A stretch of DNA of 64,000 nucleotides from Neocallimastix lanati (nom. inval.) (Eukaryota > Neocallimastigomycota > Neocallimastigomycetes > Neocallimastigales > Neocallimastigaceae). The DNA lies in NCBI GenBank assembly GCA_016946835.1, contig JACVTC010000025.1, positions 655,001-719,000 of the forward strand, given 5' to 3'. Made by a program: the position numbers and the translations under genes. Numbering within the stretch: the first letter of the stretch is position 1; every line of letters starts with the position of its first letter. Shown here in pieces: positions 31,813 through 42,822 of the stretch. The notes under the pieces are model-generated. The model searched no databases. It was not told where the DNA came from and was given only the letters and a program-made list of their open reading frames with translations.

Positions 31813-34800
31813 CTATGCGGGAATTTTACCCTTCCTATCAAATAAAAAAGAAATAAAATTTAGAAGTAACATCCTTAAAATAGATAGTGTGGTGTCCACT
31901 AAACTCTCCCCGGATTCATCATTTATTGAGCTACTAGGGCGAGAATCACCCTTCGTAGTAATAGATGATAATCCTGTATTTTCATTATGCCTTATCAGTA
32001 CGACGTCGACGCTCTTGGTTAAGTTTGATATTTTGCAATACCTATCAAATAATAGCTCAAACGAACTACTTATGATAGGTATTGCATTTGTTAAGAATTC
32101 CGCCAAGCCCACAATTTTTGGAACAGGTGACTCAGATGAACCTTTGAAAAGTAGTTCATTTAAATGTCTCTGTTCCCCACTATCGAAATGTAGTTCATTT
32201 AAAACTAAAGTCCCACCAAGAAGGAACAAGTATATATAATGATTGATATAATCTTCAAAATCAGAAATAGAGTCATAGGAAGAAAGAGGATTAAACGCTC
32301 TAATCTTCCTAAGGAATAAAACATAGAGATCATCGATGAAATTTAAAGAATTCCATCTAAAAGATGCAAGAGCATCGCATTTAAAAATCCAATGTTCAAA
32401 AGATTGATTACCTTCACCACAACATGGGCAGGACTTTGGACAATCTTCTGAAACTCTACCCATTCTAATAGCAATAGTAGTATTGTATTTATAACCACAG
32501 CGTAAACGTATAATCCACGAAAATCCTAAGTTGAATTGGGGATATTTTAAGCTAAGCATTATTATAGCTTTATTGTTTGAGAACTTGTTACTATCGTAGT
32601 TTTGACCTTTAATACCTTGAAATCTGGAAACTGATTTCCAGTAACGTTCTATAATATCGTCATATTTTACACATTTATATTTTTTGATTTTTTTATATAG
32701 TGTTCTAGATTCTTTAGTCCAGGAATAATAAGGCATTTTGGGAATAGATTTAATAAGATCCTTTATGATACAGTTTGATTTACTCCATTTTGCAAATGAT
32801 TTAATCTGTAAGGCTGCGCAGATACCAGCAATAGGAGGGATGCTTAGATCTCGAGATAAAGCATAAGTACTCATTGTTGAATTATGTCTAATATAGTCAT
32901 TGTTTTCTGTATTTGTTTTACCATTTTTAGAGAAGGAACCGATACACCAAAATAGACCAGTATTAATTAATGTTTGAATTCTAGCCGTTCTAGATTTGTT
33001 TGAACCAAGTAAAGGAGAATAATAAATTACTTTACTAATAACAAAGGATTGAAGAACTTTTTTCTTGTATACAATAGGAATAAGTTTATTTGAAAAGAAA
33101 CGTGTAAATGAAAGAAGGGATTTTCTAACTTTAAAATGCATGTGAGATATAATGTGTTCTAGTAGGAGATCATCTGAAAAAGGAATACCAAGATAGACAT
33201 AACTAGAAACTTTAGGAATATCATTCTTTCCTAAATAGAAGGTTGGATCACTATAGTTTGGAGGAGGTTGGAAGTTCATTGGTTTTATAACCATAGTTGC
33301 ACACTTTTCAATACCAAAAGTCATTTCATTTAAATTAGCCCATTTATGTACCTTTTTTAATAATTTTTCTAAATTTTTTGCACTTGGAGCAATGAGAACA
33401 ACATCATCAGCAAAGAGTCCACCACAACACTTTTTTCTTCCAACATTAACACCATACTTTTCACAGTCATTTAGTATATCATTGATGAATAAATTGAATA
33501 AGATTGGAGATAAAGGACAACCTTGACGAACACCTCTTTTAATAGGAAATTCATTTGATAACATTGAAGCAAATCGAGCACGTGCTTTAGATGAAGTATA
33601 TAAATTACAAAGAAAATCAAAACATTTACCGCGTACTCCATAGTGATATAATTTAGTAAGAATGTTAAAAATAGGAACTGAATCATAAGCTTTTTTAAGA
33701 TCTAAAAAAGCTAAATATGTGAATTTTCCTTGGAATTTTCTTCTTTGACAAATTTCTCTAACGGAAATGAATAAACTAATGCATTCTTCGCGGTTGCGAA
33801 ATCCAAATTGTTCAGGTCTAATGAAATTGTGTGAGAGTGCGTAAGTAGATATTCTATCTGTTATAATTTTTGAAATGATTTTTAGTCCAACGTTAATGAG
33901 AGAAATACCTCGATAATTACTACAATCTGATAGGTCACCCTTCTTAGGAATTGATACAATAGAAGCTGAGTTCCATTTTTTAGGAAATGACCCATTCCAT
34001 ATTTTATTAAATATCAATTTTAGACACTTTCCAGCAGCAGGATGTGATTCTAGTAATTCTTCGTTACAAAAAAGAGCTTTGTAGAATTCAATCGGAATAC
34101 CATCGGGGCCGGGTGCTTTGTTATTTTTCATCGATGAAATAGTTTTTTTAATATCTTCAATCGTAATAGGACCATTTATATTCCAGGTAGTGGATCTAAG
34201 ACTAATATTCCTTAAAGCATGATTCCAGTAATTACGATTAAGGCTGTGACCTGAGGGATCCGAAGCAAGATCTTTATAATATTCAGCCCATCTATCTAAT
34301 TGCTTTGAAGGAGAGATAATATCTTGACCAAACTTAGATTTAATGCAAGTAAGGGAGGTAGATGAATATGATGGTTTAGCCATTTTCTTTAAACATCTCC
34401 AACCATTTTTGAAATCTTTATTCAAAAAATAATTACCTATTTTTACTATATTAGCCTTAAATCTAGCAGAACGAAATTTACTCTTAGTTTTCTTGATTAA
34501 TTTGCAAAGTTTTTCATATTTATTAAATTGTTCAAGGTAATTATCAACATTTTCACAATTAAAGTAAGGCTTAATATTCCGAAATGCAATATGTTTTTCA
34601 TGAGATAGTTTTTTAATGTAATAAGGACAATGAAAAGCAGAGCCCTTTAAATTTGTTGGAATAAAAGCCTTAATATCTTTCCCGATATTATTTGCTGTAT
34701 TGATAAATTTTTCTACCATTTCATCAGCCGTAAGCGAATTGTAATGAGAATCAAGGTCATTTTCTAGGATTGAAAAATAATTATGTGATAAAATATCTGA

Positions 34801-35976
34801 ATTTTTTGTTTTACAAATATGAGTTGACCATTTAGAAACTTTAGTAGGCCTTATAAAACCATCGGAGAGAACTTTGTTGCAAGAAAGTAAAATAGGTTTA
34901 TGATCAGAAATACTATAAAACGAAGTACAAACCGAGGTTTTATTAATATGGGATGCCAAAGCCTCATTATAGATGACATGATCAATGCAAGATGATCTAG
35001 TACCTTTAGCATATGTAAATTGATTACCATATAAAGGAGCAATATACCAATTAGGAAAATTATTTGAAATGTATGTTTTGATCTTCTTTAATGACATGTT
35101 AAAGTCACCAACTAGGACAGCCGGAACATTTTTTCTATTGTGAAAACGTAACCATTGAGAGAGTTCATCAAAAGCAACTAGTCTTGCTTCCTTCCATTTG
35201 CTTTGAGGGAAGTAGATATTACCAATAGTACATTTTTGATTCCAAAAAGAAGTAATATTAACTGAAATGATATATTTGTATAAAAACGGTTCTTGGAAGA
35301 AAGAGCACGAAGAATGAACACCAATAAAGAGTCCTCTCATACCAGGGGTTTTAGGATTAGCTTTAAGGAAAACTGAGTTGTAATATGGAATTAAAGGTGA
35401 TGAAACATCTTTTGGTAGATATCTACTTTTTCCAGTTTCTTGTAGACAGATACATATAGGTTTAAAAGTAGAGTTGAGATACAAAATACTATCTCGCTTT
35501 TCAGTATTCCAACCGTTAATATTCCAACTAACACAGAGATTAAAGAAACAAGAATTTGAATTTAGATGGCTAGAGAAAAAATCTTTTGCCATAGGATTAA
35601 GTTCAACATCAATGTTTTTAGATTTCCTCGACTTGTTCATATGATTCAGTTTATTACACAAGGACCAGGTAATTTTAGCTGTTTCAGGAATTTCATCTCT
35701 TAAGAAATTTAAAACATAGAAAAAGATGAGATCATTTTTGTATTTATTAACCCTAATAATGAAGTATGAGCCATACCTTGGAGAAAAAAGTTTTTTAACA
35801 TATGGAATAATTTCATTGTAGTAAGGGATCTTACTAATAACTTGTGCCATTAGTTTTCTAGGGGACCAAGAATTAAGGTCATGAATGAAAATAAGGCTAT
35901 AATTATTCATATGATTTCCGAAGCAGTAGAAACCACGATGGAAGGGAGTAGTGTTAACAGAACTAGAAGCATCCAT
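31813..35976 (-). CDS. LINE-C ORF: RRM-like segment, APE endonuclease, RT, zinc knuckle
   Basis: 1387 residues, intact. RRM-like order at ~25-106 (YSLIFIHDL strand, then helix, two strands, helix, strand). The endonuclease starts at ~146 (NLCVSWNINGW) with QETGK, GDFN and SDH motifs. The RT has PGPDGIP, IPKKGD, NYRGISL, FLDLKKAYD, RQGCPLSP and FADD. The knuckle reads CPKSCPCC...HWIFKC. It is closer to LINE-A than to LINE-B by eye, but well diverged from both. The C-terminal KSVDVV stretch is shared with LINE-A even at nucleotide level. The last ~20 residues (hydrophobic then basic) have no counterpart in LINE-A. The start used is the first ATG at 35976; another in-frame ATG lies 22 codons later. 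Confidence 0.94.
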   Translation of the reverse strand: MDASSSVNTTPFHRGFYCFGNHMNNYSLIFIHDLNSWSPRKLMAQVISKIPYYNEIIPYVKKLFSPRYGSYFIIRVNKYKNDLIFFYVLNFLRDEIPETAKITWSLCNKLNHMNKSRKSKNIDVELNPMAKDFFSSHLNSNSCFFNLCVSWNINGWNTEKRDSILYLNSTFKPICICLQETGKSRYLPKDVSSPLIPYYNSVFLKANPKTPGMRGLFIGVHSSCSFFQEPFLYKYIISVNITSFWNQKCTIGNIYFPQSKWKEARLVAFDELSQWLRFHNRKNVPAVLVGDFNMSLKKIKTYISNNFPNWYIAPLYGNQFTYAKGTRSSCIDHVIYNEALASHINKTSVCTSFYSISDHKPILLSCNKVLSDGFIRPTKVSKWSTHICKTKNSDILSHNYFSILENDLDSHYNSLTADEMVEKFINTANNIGKDIKAFIPTNLKGSAFHCPYYIKKLSHEKHIAFRNIKPYFNCENVDNYLEQFNKYEKLCKLIKKTKSKFRSARFKANIVKIGNYFLNKDFKNGWRCLKKMAKPSYSSTSLTCIKSKFGQDIISPSKQLDRWAEYYKDLASDPSGHSLNRNYWNHALRNISLRSTTWNINGPITIEDIKKTISSMKNNKAPGPDGIPIEFYKALFCNEELLESHPAAGKCLKLIFNKIWNGSFPKKWNSASIVSIPKKGDLSDCSNYRGISLINVGLKIISKIITDRISTYALSHNFIRPEQFGFRNREECISLFISVREICQRRKFQGKFTYLAFLDLKKAYDSVPIFNILTKLYHYGVRGKCFDFLCNLYTSSKARARFASMLSNEFPIKRGVRQGCPLSPILFNLFINDILNDCEKYGVNVGRKKCCGGLFADDVVLIAPSAKNLEKLLKKVHKWANLNEMTFGIEKCATMVIKPMNFQPPPNYSDPTFYLGKNDIPKVSSYVYLGIPFSDDLLLEHIISHMHFKVRKSLLSFTRFFSNKLIPIVYKKKVLQSFVISKVIYYSPLLGSNKSRTARIQTLINTGLFWCIGSFSKNGKTNTENNDYIRHNSTMSTYALSRDLSIPPIAGICAALQIKSFAKWSKSNCIIKDLIKSIPKMPYYSWTKESRTLYKKIKKYKCVKYDDIIERYWKSVSRFQGIKGQNYDSNKFSNNKAIIMLSLKYPQFNLGFSWIIRLRCGYKYNTTIAIRMGRVSEDCPKSCPCCGEGNQSFEHWIFKCDALASFRWNSLNFIDDLYVLFLRKIRAFNPLSSYDSISDFEDYINHYIYLFLLGGTLVLNELHFDSGEQRHLNELLFKGSSESPVPKIVGLAEFLTNAIPIISSSFELLFDRYCKISNLTKSVDVVLIRHNENTGLSSITTKGDSRPSSSINDESGESLVDTTLSILRMLLLNFISFLFDRKGKIPA

Positions 35977-36429
35977 GTTTAGAGTTAGTTGAGAAAAGAA
36001 CTGACTTAATTTCTATTTAAAATGAATTGATTATAAGGATTGAATACCAAAGAATTATATATAAAATATTTAACATTTAAGTTTACTGAATATAAGAGTT
36101 AATAGTTTCACATGAATTGTATTTCCTAAGATATATTTAAAAAACAATGTTAGTGGAAAAATTATTTATTCAATAAAATAATGTAAAATAGTAAATTTAA
36201 TTTATTTTTTTTTTTTTTTTTATATGTTAAAATATTGTAAAAGGATATGAAAATTAAAAAAACCTAAAGTAAAAAATTAATATAGAAATATAAAATAACA
36301 TATATAACGATAAAAAAGTATATATATATATATAAAAAGTATAGAAAAAATATAGAAAAAATTTAAAAAATATAAGAAAAAAACAAAAACAATATTGTTA
36401 GTAGTATAGTGTAAAAAATTCTTTTGATT

Positions 36430-36630
36430 GAATAATTGATTTAAAAAGCTACAGTTATGTTTTATATAAAAAGATTGAAAATGCATATAAGATTGAAAAA
36501 TAATTAAGATTTTATTATTATACTAATTGCTGAATCCCCTCAGAAACCATACAGCTTAGGTTCCATCATTGAGAGAATAATTGATTTAAAAAGCTACAGT
36601 TATGTTTTATATAAAAAGATTGAAATTGCA

Positions 36631-36633
<3 letters not shown>
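36430..36633 (-). repeat. 145-bp-period direct repeat at the LINE-C 5' end
   Basis: The 59-bp block starting GAATAATTGATTTAAAAAGC occurs at 36430-36488 and 36575-36633 with one mismatch. The second copy is cut off by the poly(A) tail of LINE-A copy 2. It parallels the 127-bp units of LINE-A but is unrelated in sequence. Confidence 0.85.
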
Positions 36634-36634
<1 letters not shown>

Positions 36635-36675
<41 letters not shown>

Positions 36676-39600
36676 CTAGGAATAAACTTTATTTAATAAT
36701 ATTTTTTTAAAAAATACATGAAATTTAAATACATGAAATTTTTTTATATTAATATTAAAAAACTACGTTATGAGCTTCGAGGACGAAAAGGCCTCTAACT
36801 CTTCCCATTCATCGAAGATAACCCCATGTGGATGAAAATTATCATTCGAATCTGTATCAGAATTTCTTCTTTGCCTTATCGTTACGACGTCGACACTCTT
36901 GACAACGGTAGGTCTAACACTATACAAATCGATCATGGTGTAAAAATCACCAATCACAATAGGCATAACGTTAGTAAGGAATTCCGCAAGCCCCACAAAA
37001 AATGAAATCGGGAAAGAAGACTCGTTCGAAGGTGATTGAAAAATATTATTAATAAGTCGCCTTCTTTCCCCCGAGCCGATCTTTAAGATTTCAAATACTG
37101 CATTTCCGCCAAGAAGGATACACAGCACGTAAAAATTGATATTATCATCAAAATCTTCCTCTTTATCATCAGGAATGTTCAATGATTTCTCATGAACAAT
37201 TAGAGAAAAATTAATAAAAATTTCATCAACAAAGGGAATGAAATGTTGCCTAAATTCTTCAAATTTAGGACATAAAAGTATCCAGTGTGTAAAACTAGAT
37301 ATGCTGTTACTCTCACCACAACAAGGGCAGTATGTTGGGCAATTTTCTGATACTAGATTACTTTTAACATACGTTTTTACATCAAATTTGAATCCACATT
37401 TAATTCGTCCAATCCAAAAAAATCCAAGAGAAAATTGTGAATATTTAAGTGATAGACGATGAATAAATTTTTTAAAACCAAATTTAAATTTCTTGTATTT
37501 TGTAGATCTGATCGCAGGAGTGCTTGAATAATGAATATTTTCCCAGTAAAACTTCCTTATTTCTCCAGGAAGTTTATTACTGTGCTTGTGTACTGCTAAA
37601 CTCCGTGCTTTTTTCGTCCATGAATAGTGAGAAAGTGTAGGTATATTTTTGACTAAATGAGAGATAATACAAGAAGAATCTTTCCACTTTTTAAAGCATC
37701 GAATCATCGCCTTAGCACAAAAACTAGCTATAGGAGGTATAGAAAGTTCCTTAGACATATTGTAAATTGAAGTATTGGAGGTTTTATTTTTAAACCCGAA
37801 ACTCCAGTACAAACCTCGATTAAAAGCAGTTTGAGCTTTTTCAGTATTCTTTTTATTTGAACCAAGTAAGGGAGCATAATAAAGAACTGAGCTAAGGACA
37901 AAAGAAACTAGTATACGAGTTTTAAAGTAGAAAGGAACATTCCTATTGGTTAAAAAACTAAAGAAAGAGTTAACTGTATAATTAATTTTACTATTCATCT
38001 TAGCAATAATAGGTTTTAAATCCAACGATTCATTAAAAGGTATACCAAGATATGTATATTGATTAGTGCTTGGTATATAGTTCATACCAAGTCTAAATGT
38101 AGGATTTTCATAATGTCTTGAAGGAATAAAATTCTTTGGTTTAACAACTAGTGTAGCGCATTTATTGATTCCAAAGGTCATTTCATTTTTAATACCCCAA
38201 TCATGAGCAATATTCAAAAGGTTTTTAAGTGAAGATTTTGTAGGAGCTAATAATACAATATCATCAGCAAATAATCCACCACAACACTTTTTCTTTTCAG
38301 TAATCACACCATATCTTTTACATTTATCAAAAATATCATTGATAAATATATTGAATAAGATAGGTGAGAGAGGACACCCTTGGCGAACACCACGGTGTAT
38401 TGGAAATTCTTTTGAAAGTTTACCATTAAAGTTTGCACGAGCTTTCGAGGTAAGGTATAGATTAGTAATGAATTGAAGGCATTTACCACGAATACCAAGA
38501 TTATCTAGTTTAGTAAGTATATTGTAAATTGGAACTGAATCATAAGCTTTTTTAAGGTCAAGAAAGGCAAGAAAGGTAAATTTATCCTTAAATTTTCTTC
38601 TTTGACAAATTTCACGAATGGATACAAATAAACTAATACATTCTTCTTTATTTCTAAAACCAAACTGTTCTGGTCTAATTATTCCATTAGAAAAAGCATA
38701 GTCCGATATTCTTTTAGTGACAATTTTTGATAGAATTTTTAAACCTACATTGATGAGTGAAATACCACGATAATTATTACAATCTGAAAGATCCCCTTTT
38801 TTAGGAATAGAAACAATAGAAGCAGAGTTCCATTCATTAGGAAAGTCACCATCCCAAATTTTATTAAAAAGTAATAACAGACACTTTGCACAATCGGAAT
38901 AAGTTACCTCTTGATTAGAGTCATCCTGAGAAGAATTTCTACTCTCAGAATTAAAAAATGCTTTAAAAAATTCTGTAGGTATACTATCAGGACCAGGTGC
39001 TTTGTTATTTTTCATTGAAAGAACAGTTGAATGAATTTCTGACATGGAAATAGGTTGATTAATATCCCATGATACCTGAGGAGTAGAAGAATTATTAAGT
39101 ATTCTTTTCCAATAATTTTCATTAAGACTGTGACCAGTTATATCAGAAGCAAGTTCTTCATAGTGTTCTGCAAAACGATTGAGTTGATCTTCTTGGGATA
39201 CTAGAACATTACCTTCTTTATCTTTAATGTATACAGGTGATTGAGAAGGAGAGTAAGAAGGTTTAGAGATTTTCTTAAGTCCAGACCAACCACGCTGGGC
39301 ATCATTTTTTAAGAAACATTCGCCGATGGAATGAATCAAATATTTAAATCTAATATTCCTAATATTTCTTTTAATACTAATGATATAATCAGAAAGAACT
39401 CTATATTCTTTTGAGAGATCACAAAATTCTTGAAGATTAGATAAATCATTACTAAGTTTAAAATTTTTAATCCTTTTATAAAATAAATGTTTTTCATGTG
39501 ATAATTTCTTAATATAAGCAGGACAATGGAACGCTGAACCTTGTAAATTTGTAGGAACTCTTGCTTGAATGTCATCGCCTATTTTATTTGCTGTGTCAAG

Positions 39601-41573
39601 AAGTTTTTTAACCATTGTATTAGAGTCTAGATTATCATTATGTTCAAATTCATCCAGTAAACATGTGAATTTATTATGAGAGAGGATTGCTTCACGTTTA
39701 TCCCTACAAATTCGATTAGACCACTTAATTTGTTTATCCCGAGGGGGAGTAACAAAACCATCAGGAGATATTTTTTTACAAGAAAGAATAAGTGGTAAAT
39801 GGTCAGAGATGTCATTAAAAGAGTAGCATACAGAAGCAATATTCAGATAATTTCTTAATTTATCGTTCACTACTATAAAATCAATACAAGAATTCTTTCC
39901 ACCATTAGACCAAGTAAATTGATGACCAACCATATCCATAACAAACCATTGAGGGGAAATTCTAAGAATAAGATCTTTGAGTTGTTGCTTAGTCATGTTG
40001 AAATCACCAACAATAGCCGAAGGGTTATTCTGATGGTTCTTGAGCCAATTAGCAAAATCAGTTTCCGCTTTTTCTCTAGAGTCTTTGTGTTTTTTGCTAG
40101 GGATGTAAATGTTCCCTAAAGAACATCTGACACCCCAAAAAGAGAATATATTTACTGAGAGTATATATCTATATTCAAAATCATCATTAGTGAATTGGCA
40201 AGAGGAGTGCACACCTATATAAAGGCCCCTCATACCAGGGATTTTTTTGTCCGCACGTCTCAGTACTGTTCTATAATGATTAAGGAATGGATATGAGTTA
40301 GAAAAGGAGTTAAGGAATGAACTATTACCGACTTCTTGAAGACAAATACAAATAGGATTAAAGATTGAATTAAAATTGGTAAGTCCGTCACGTTTTTCAG
40401 AATTCCAACCATTTATGTTCCAGCTAATACAGAGATTGAAATATTTAGTATTCGAGAAAGGGTTAGCATACAGGAGGCTTTCAGAGATGGGGATTGAGGG
40501 TTCAGAATAATACCTGGTTCTATTATGATTAACATTACTAAATGTGCGTATCCTTGAAGTAATCTTCCATTTAATTCTTTTAACAGGTAAGTGCTTAGTA
40601 ATCAAATAAATAACCTTCAAATAATCCGTACAATTATTATAGTTAACTCTTAGGATGAAGTAGTTTTCCATATTAATATAGTGTTTTTTAACGATTCCAT
40701 GAACAACTTCATTACAATTTGATATCTTTTTGCTTAAAAATTCCCATAGTCTACTTTCAGTCCAAGATTCAAGATCATGAATGAAAATTAAAACAAATTT
40801 ATCATGGTCAGGACCATAAAGTCGCAGACCTCTTCGTATAGTTGACATAATAAAATAAAAAACTTATCTATATTAATAAAAAGTAAGTGTAATAAAAAAA
40901 TAAAAAAATAAAATTAGTAAAAATTAAAAAATTAAAAAAATAAAAATTTATTGCTGTTGTCTTCTCTTTCGTGTATATTGTTTGCTAAAACTTGTTTGTT
41001 TTTCTTTCTTTTTGTGTTGACTAGTTTTAATTAATGATTTTCAATTATAAATTCCTGTTTTATGTAAAAATTTCTGTAAAATAATCATATATAATATAAA
41101 ATTTAAATGTTAATGAAATAATAGTTGTGAAAAACTATAAAAAGATTCCCATCCGTTAAATAATGTCTCAAACACAAGCTTTGGAGTGAATCAATCTCCT
41201 ACATTTCCATTTTACAATAGCTACATGAGAGTATAAATAATACTATAGAAAAAAACATATACAAAATAATGCTAAAGTAAAAAATACAATAGATTCATTA
41301 CAATGATAATATGTAGAAACTACATGATATTATTAATTGTACAACTCCAATGTTACTACATATCCAGTTTAAGACATTATAGAACGTCAAGTTCACTTTC
41401 TACAGTCTTCCAGTATTCCAGATTTCTCTCTTCGTACTAGAAGCCACTTTAGAAAGGATAACCATTGATTATCATCAGAATCACAGAAAGCTGTAATTAG
41501 TACACCTGATATAGGTTATTCCTTTTCCATCAACCCTCCATGGACCTGGAAAAACAGTCCACTTCATTGGGGA
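36635..41573 (-). mobile_element. LINE-A copy 2: full-length-looking non-LTR retrotransposon
   Basis: Minus strand: one 127-bp unit (41573-41447), 5'-UTR nearly identical to copy 1, ORF (40848-36763), 3'-UTR with AATAAAG, and a 38-nt poly(A) tail (T-run 36635-36672). It inserted into, or directly abuts, the 5' repeat of LINE-C. In the leftmost part of the 5'-UTR (41360-41440) divergence from copy 1 rises visibly. Confidence 0.9.
36763..40848 (-). CDS. LINE-A ORF: RRM-like segment, APE endonuclease, RT, zinc knuckle (copy 2)
   Basis: 1361 residues, same length and frame as 21198-25283, with about 23 differences by eye (98% identity) and no indels. All catalytic motifs are kept: SWNINGW, GDFN and SDH in the endonuclease; FLDLKKAYD, RQGCPLSP and FADD in the RT; and the CCHC knuckle. 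One change falls in a conserved RT motif: PGPDSIP here, PGPDGIP in copy 1 and LINE-C. Which of the two copies is competent cannot be said. Two intact close copies imply recent transposition. Confidence 0.95.
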   Translation of the reverse strand: MSTIRRGLRLYGPDHDKFVLIFIHDLESWTESRLWEFLSKKISNCNEVVHGIVKKHYINMENYFILRVNYNNCTDYLKVIYLITKHLPVKRIKWKITSRIRTFSNVNHNRTRYYSEPSIPISESLLYANPFSNTKYFNLCISWNINGWNSEKRDGLTNFNSIFNPICICLQEVGNSSFLNSFSNSYPFLNHYRTVLRRADKKIPGMRGLYIGVHSSCQFTNDDFEYRYILSVNIFSFWGVRCSLGNIYIPSKKHKDSREKAETDFANWLKNHQNNPSAIVGDFNMTKQQLKDLILRISPQWFVMDMVGHQFTWSNGGKNSCIDFIVVNDKLRNYLNIASVCYSFNDISDHLPLILSCKKISPDGFVTPPRDKQIKWSNRICRDKREAILSHNKFTCLLDEFEHNDNLDSNTMVKKLLDTANKIGDDIQARVPTNLQGSAFHCPAYIKKLSHEKHLFYKRIKNFKLSNDLSNLQEFCDLSKEYRVLSDYIISIKRNIRNIRFKYLIHSIGECFLKNDAQRGWSGLKKISKPSYSPSQSPVYIKDKEGNVLVSQEDQLNRFAEHYEELASDITGHSLNENYWKRILNNSSTPQVSWDINQPISMSEIHSTVLSMKNNKAPGPDSIPTEFFKAFFNSESRNSSQDDSNQEVTYSDCAKCLLLLFNKIWDGDFPNEWNSASIVSIPKKGDLSDCNNYRGISLINVGLKILSKIVTKRISDYAFSNGIIRPEQFGFRNKEECISLFVSIREICQRRKFKDKFTFLAFLDLKKAYDSVPIYNILTKLDNLGIRGKCLQFITNLYLTSKARANFNGKLSKEFPIHRGVRQGCPLSPILFNIFINDIFDKCKRYGVITEKKKCCGGLFADDIVLLAPTKSSLKNLLNIAHDWGIKNEMTFGINKCATLVVKPKNFIPSRHYENPTFRLGMNYIPSTNQYTYLGIPFNESLDLKPIIAKMNSKINYTVNSFFSFLTNRNVPFYFKTRILVSFVLSSVLYYAPLLGSNKKNTEKAQTAFNRGLYWSFGFKNKTSNTSIYNMSKELSIPPIASFCAKAMIRCFKKWKDSSCIISHLVKNIPTLSHYSWTKKARSLAVHKHSNKLPGEIRKFYWENIHYSSTPAIRSTKYKKFKFGFKKFIHRLSLKYSQFSLGFFWIGRIKCGFKFDVKTYVKSNLVSENCPTYCPCCGESNSISSFTHWILLCPKFEEFRQHFIPFVDEIFINFSLIVHEKSLNIPDDKEEDFDDNINFYVLCILLGGNAVFEILKIGSGERRRLINNIFQSPSNESSFPISFFVGLAEFLTNVMPIVIGDFYTMIDLYSVRPTVVKSVDVVTIRQRRNSDTDSNDNFHPHGVIFDEWEELEAFSSSKLIT

Positions 41574-41985
41574 TTAATATAGTCATTGTTTTCTGTATTT
41601 GTTTTACCATTTTTAGAGAAGGAACCGATACACCAAAATAGACCAGTATTAATTAATGTTTGAATTCTAGCCGTTCTAGATTTGTTTGAACCAAGTAAAG
41701 GAGAATAATAAATTACTTTACTAATAACAAAGGATTGAAGAACTTTTTTCTTGTATACAATAGGAATAAGTTTATTTGAAAAGAAACGTGTAAATGAAAG
41801 AAGGGATTTTATGAGGTACGTACACATTACCAATAGAACATTTAGTGAAATTCCAAAAATTATAAGTATACAAGGTAATAATATACTCATAAGTGTTGTT
41901 TTCAAGAGAGGCTTGACAAGAATTATGAAACCCTATATAAAGTCCTCTTTTACCGGGAATTTCATTATTAGCTTTTTTGAAGAGA
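41574..41985 (-). pseudogene. Chimera of two LINE fragments upstream of LINE-A copy 2
   Basis: 41575-41811 is nearly identical to the region downstream of the RT in LINE-C (from about 32890 to 33118). It joins directly to 41813-41985, which is nearly identical to LINE-B endonuclease sequence (29818-29985). Both pieces are on the minus strand like the array. The join makes a 113-codon open frame (41564-41905) fusing an out-of-frame endonuclease reading to the RT-region piece; this is a by-product and not a gene. Confidence 0.88.
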
Positions 41986-42822
41986 CATTTCTCCACAATA
42001 GTACATATAAAAATTTCAAACATTAAAATATTTATTAATATTAATATCTCAACATTAATTACAACGTAAACTCTCAACCATAAAAAAAAACATTTTATTT
42101 TTCAATCAAAACTAATAAATAAAATAAGCACATAAATAACAAAATAAAATAATCTAAAAAATAAAAATAAAAATAGAAAACAAAACAAATATATAATTTA
42201 CTAATAATTAATTTTTTATTTTATTTTGTTTAGGTGTTAATTATTTATGATTGTTTTATAATTTATTTTTTTTATTATTTTTTTATTTTTTATTCGTTAT
42301 TTTATTAATTTGTTTATTTATTTCTTTTTAATTGAATTTTATTTTATTGATTTATTTTTTAAAAAATTTATTATGCTTTTAATTTATTTATTTATTTTAT
42401 TGAATTAAGATTATTTTTTTTCTCTGTTTTTTACCCTTTTCTTTTTTTTTTTTTATAATTTATTTTAATTTATTATATATAGTTTTATTGTAGTATATTA
42501 ATAATATATTGTTTTAAAATCCCTAATTTTAAATAGATTTAAAATTATAAAAAAAGGGAATATCAAAATATTTCAAATATAATTTAAAAATGAGTTCACA
42601 AAGAGGAAAATTAAAGTAAAAAATAAAATTACATATTTCATTTTTTTTTATTTAAATTTATAAAATTTAAAAAATATATATTATATAAATAATTATAAAA
42701 AATTAAAATTTAATTAGCATTTCTATATTTTTATAAAATTCATTTTTTTTAATTATACATTATTTATTTATCATAAATTTTTTAAAAATATTAATAATTA
42801 CCCTTTTTTTAAATTAAATCAT
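41986..42822. other. A+T-rich spacer between the LINE array and the succinyl-CoA ligase gene
   Basis: Homopolymers and A/T runs. LINE similarity ends at about 41985. The last part is the 3'-flank of the minus-strand gene. Nothing else seen. Confidence 0.65.

Larger units (their letters stand above)
31614..36633 (-). mobile_element. LINE-C: full-length-looking non-LTR retrotransposon
   Basis: Minus strand: a 145-bp-period repeat at the 5' end (36633-36430), 5'-UTR, one ORF (35976-31813), a 3'-UTR with AATAAAG and TCTCTTCCCTGTCT, and a 41-nt poly(A) tail (T-run 31614-31654). The 3' terminal word matches LINE-B exactly. Confidence 0.87.

Noticed and set aside
41564-41905. 113-codon open frame fusing LINE pieces
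   Set aside because: One half reads LINE-B out of its coding frame; it is a by-product of the mosaic.
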